Shown: positions 62,965-64,000 of the stretch, one piece after another | Layout: each line of letters begins with the position of its first letter | How positions within the stretch are numbered: the first letter of the stretch is position 1 | Source: Candidatus Hamiltonella defensa 5AT (Acyrthosiphon pisum) | GTDB taxonomy: Bacteria; Pseudomonadota; Gammaproteobacteria; Enterobacterales; Enterobacteriaceae | Assembly (NCBI RefSeq): GCF_000021705.1 | Contig: NC_012751.1 | Coordinates: forward strand, 1 to 64,000 | DNA length: 64,000 bases | Direction of reading: 5' to 3' | Made by a program: the position numbers and the translations under genes | The notes under the pieces: model-generated | Database searches by the model: none | What the model saw: the letters and a program-made list of their open reading frames with translations, nothing else | What the model was told of the DNA's origin: nothing

Positions 62965-63705
62965 ATGTTAAGTATCAATAATCTCAACGTCAGTGTGGAA
63001 GAAACACCTATTCTCAAAGGTCTTGATTTAACGATCAAATCAGGGGAAGTCCACGCTATCATGGGTCCGAATGGATCAGGCAAAAGCACCTTGTCTTCCA
63101 CTTTAGCAGGAAGAGAAGAATATCAAGTGACTCAAGGTGAGGTATTGTTTAAAGGCAAGAATTTATTGGAATTAGATCCCTCTGAACGCGCGGGCGAAGG
63201 GGTGTTTCTTGCTTTTCAATATCCAGTCGAAATTCCTGGTGTGAGTAATCGATTTTTTTTACAAACCGCAGTGAACGCAGTGAGAAAATATCGGCAACAG
63301 GCGCCTTTAGATCGCTTTGATTTTACAGATTTTATTGAAGAAAAAATGGCTTTACTAAAAATGCCAGCAGATTTATTGACTCGTTCTGTGAATGTGGGGT
63401 TTTCTGGCGGTGAAAAAAAACGCAATGATATTTTACAAATGGCGGCATTAGAGCCAGCGCTTTGTATTTTGGATGAAACGGACTCTGGATTGGATATTGA
63501 TGCCTTAAAAATTGTGGCTCAAGGAGTCAATTCACTGCGTAATGAAAAACGTGCGTTTATTATTGTGACGCACTATCAGCGCATTCTGGAATATATCAAG
63601 CCTGATTTCGTTCACGTACTACATGAAGGGCGTATGATTAAGTCTGGTGATTTCACCTTGGTAAAAGAATTGGAGGAACGAGGTTATGGCTGGCTTACCG
63701 ACTAG
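62965..63705 (+). CDS. sufC: SufC, ATPase of the SufBCD scaffold
   Basis: 246 residues (E. coli 248). ABC-type ATPase: Walker A GPNGSGKSTL, signature NVGFSGGEKKRN, Walker B CILDETDSGLDIDAL. It drives shape changes of SufB and SufD during cluster building. It overlaps the start of sufD by 20 bases, as usual for this pair. Confidence 0.97.
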   Translation: MLSINNLNVSVEETPILKGLDLTIKSGEVHAIMGPNGSGKSTLSSTLAGREEYQVTQGEVLFKGKNLLELDPSERAGEGVFLAFQYPVEIPGVSNRFFLQTAVNAVRKYRQQAPLDRFDFTDFIEEKMALLKMPADLLTRSVNVGFSGGEKKRNDILQMAALEPALCILDETDSGLDIDALKIVAQGVNSLRNEKRAFIIVTHYQRILEYIKPDFVHVLHEGRMIKSGDFTLVKELEERGYGWLTD

Positions 63706-64000
63706 GGTGAAGAGGGAATTGCCAGAAAAACCGGATGTGTCCAAAAATCCGTTTTCCCAATTGTTTGAGCAAAAAACAACGGCGCCTTCGCATCATAAAG
63801 AAGCTCATTGGCAGGCATTATTAAAACTCGGTTTTCCTCATGCTAAACACGAAGATTGGAGATATACCTCTCTGAATCGCCTACTGGATCACACCTTTAC
63901 CTTAGAAAAAAAATCGACTGTCACTCCTGAAAAATGTGGCGATTTGGCACTTTTTATGGTTGGGCAATCTCATAAACTGGTTTTTATTGATGGTCATTTT
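63686..64000 (+). CDS. sufD: Iron-sulfur scaffold SufD, N-terminal part
   Basis: The first 105 codons of SufD; the gene runs off the right end of the window. The start MAGLP matches E. coli, and the GFPHAKHEDWRYTSLNRLL block is the typical SufD/SufB N-terminal motif. It overlaps sufC. sufS and sufE are expected next. Confidence 0.93.
   Translation, partial: MAGLPTRVKRELPEKPDVSKNPFSQLFEQKTTAPSHHKEAHWQALLKLGFPHAKHEDWRYTSLNRLLDHTFTLEKKSTVTPEKCGDLALFMVGQSHKLVFIDGHF

Noticed and set aside
1..64000. CRISPR arrays, prophage genes or toxin cassettes
   Set aside because: No regularly spaced repeats, integrase, phage structural genes or toxin-antitoxin pairs were seen in reading both strands.

Overview
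The window is chromosomal DNA from a gammaproteobacterium of the Enterobacterales. Most genes are close relatives of Escherichia coli genes and often keep E. coli neighbours (minCDE, nrdR-ribD, recC-recB-recD with the ppd prepilin genes, pepP-ubiH, ybeY-corC-lnt, dcd-asmA, fpr/tpiA, sufABCD, alaS-csrA-tRNA-Ser-tRNA-Arg). The DNA is AT-rich, especially between genes. It shows fresh erosion: broken lysA and trxB, an ftsK cut down to its division domain, broken regulators, an insertion-sequence scrap, and genes missing from conserved neighbourhoods (lrp, recX, ptrA, ubiI, ribE/nusB, ybeZ). This suggests a recently host-restricted insect symbiont of the Hamiltonella/Regiella kind. That naming is an inference from style and was not checked against a database.

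Layout. 1-0.5 kb: mioC, whose 3' end in E. coli borders oriC, so the replication origin probably lies just left of base 1; a consensus DnaA box sits in the mioC promoter. 0.8-3.2 kb: a polar amino-acid ABC importer (binding protein and two permeases) without an ATPase gene. 3.2-6.8 kb: a decaying and very AT-rich stretch with frameshifted lysA, a PsaE/PsaF-like (MyfE/MyfF-like) membrane regulator pair whose first gene is frameshifted, and a second broken winged-helix regulator. 6.8-13.2 kb: lysS-prfB (with the programmed RF2 frameshift), alaS, csrA and two tRNAs. 13.2-17 kb: nhaP2, truncated ftsK, and trxB with an in-frame stop. 17-22.7 kb: minCDE, gapA, perM, recA. 23-30 kb: aat, ubiH, pepP, rnb, ribD, nrdR. 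30-41 kb: recD, recB, recC and four prepilin-like genes. 41-49.3 kb: gnd, galU, asmA, dcd, lnt, corC, ybeY. 49.5-55.4 kb: hldD, pgi, two tandem mdfA-type drug exporters, sodA. 55.4-60.8 kb: tpiA, fpr, slyX, typA, bolA, rdgC. 60.9-64 kb: sufABC and the start of sufD.

Function. Translation (lysS, alaS, prfB, typA), recombination repair (RecA, RecBCD, RdgC), division-site placement (Min), envelope building (lnt, galU, hldD, asmA), central carbon metabolism (pgi, gapA, tpiA, gnd) and oxidative or iron-sulfur stress functions (sodA, fpr, suf) are intact. Dispensable or regulatory functions are being lost. The most unusual points are: (i) four lesions that would each be repaired by one extra A on the coding strand, two of them exactly at the same -1 slippery heptamer; (ii) ftsK reduced to its N-terminal membrane domain with a scrap of the last codons still visible downstream; (iii) a tandem mdfA duplication in which the second copy carries three extra acidic residues in membrane helices; and (iv) new 4-base ATGA couplings between genes that are not neighbours in E. 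coli.
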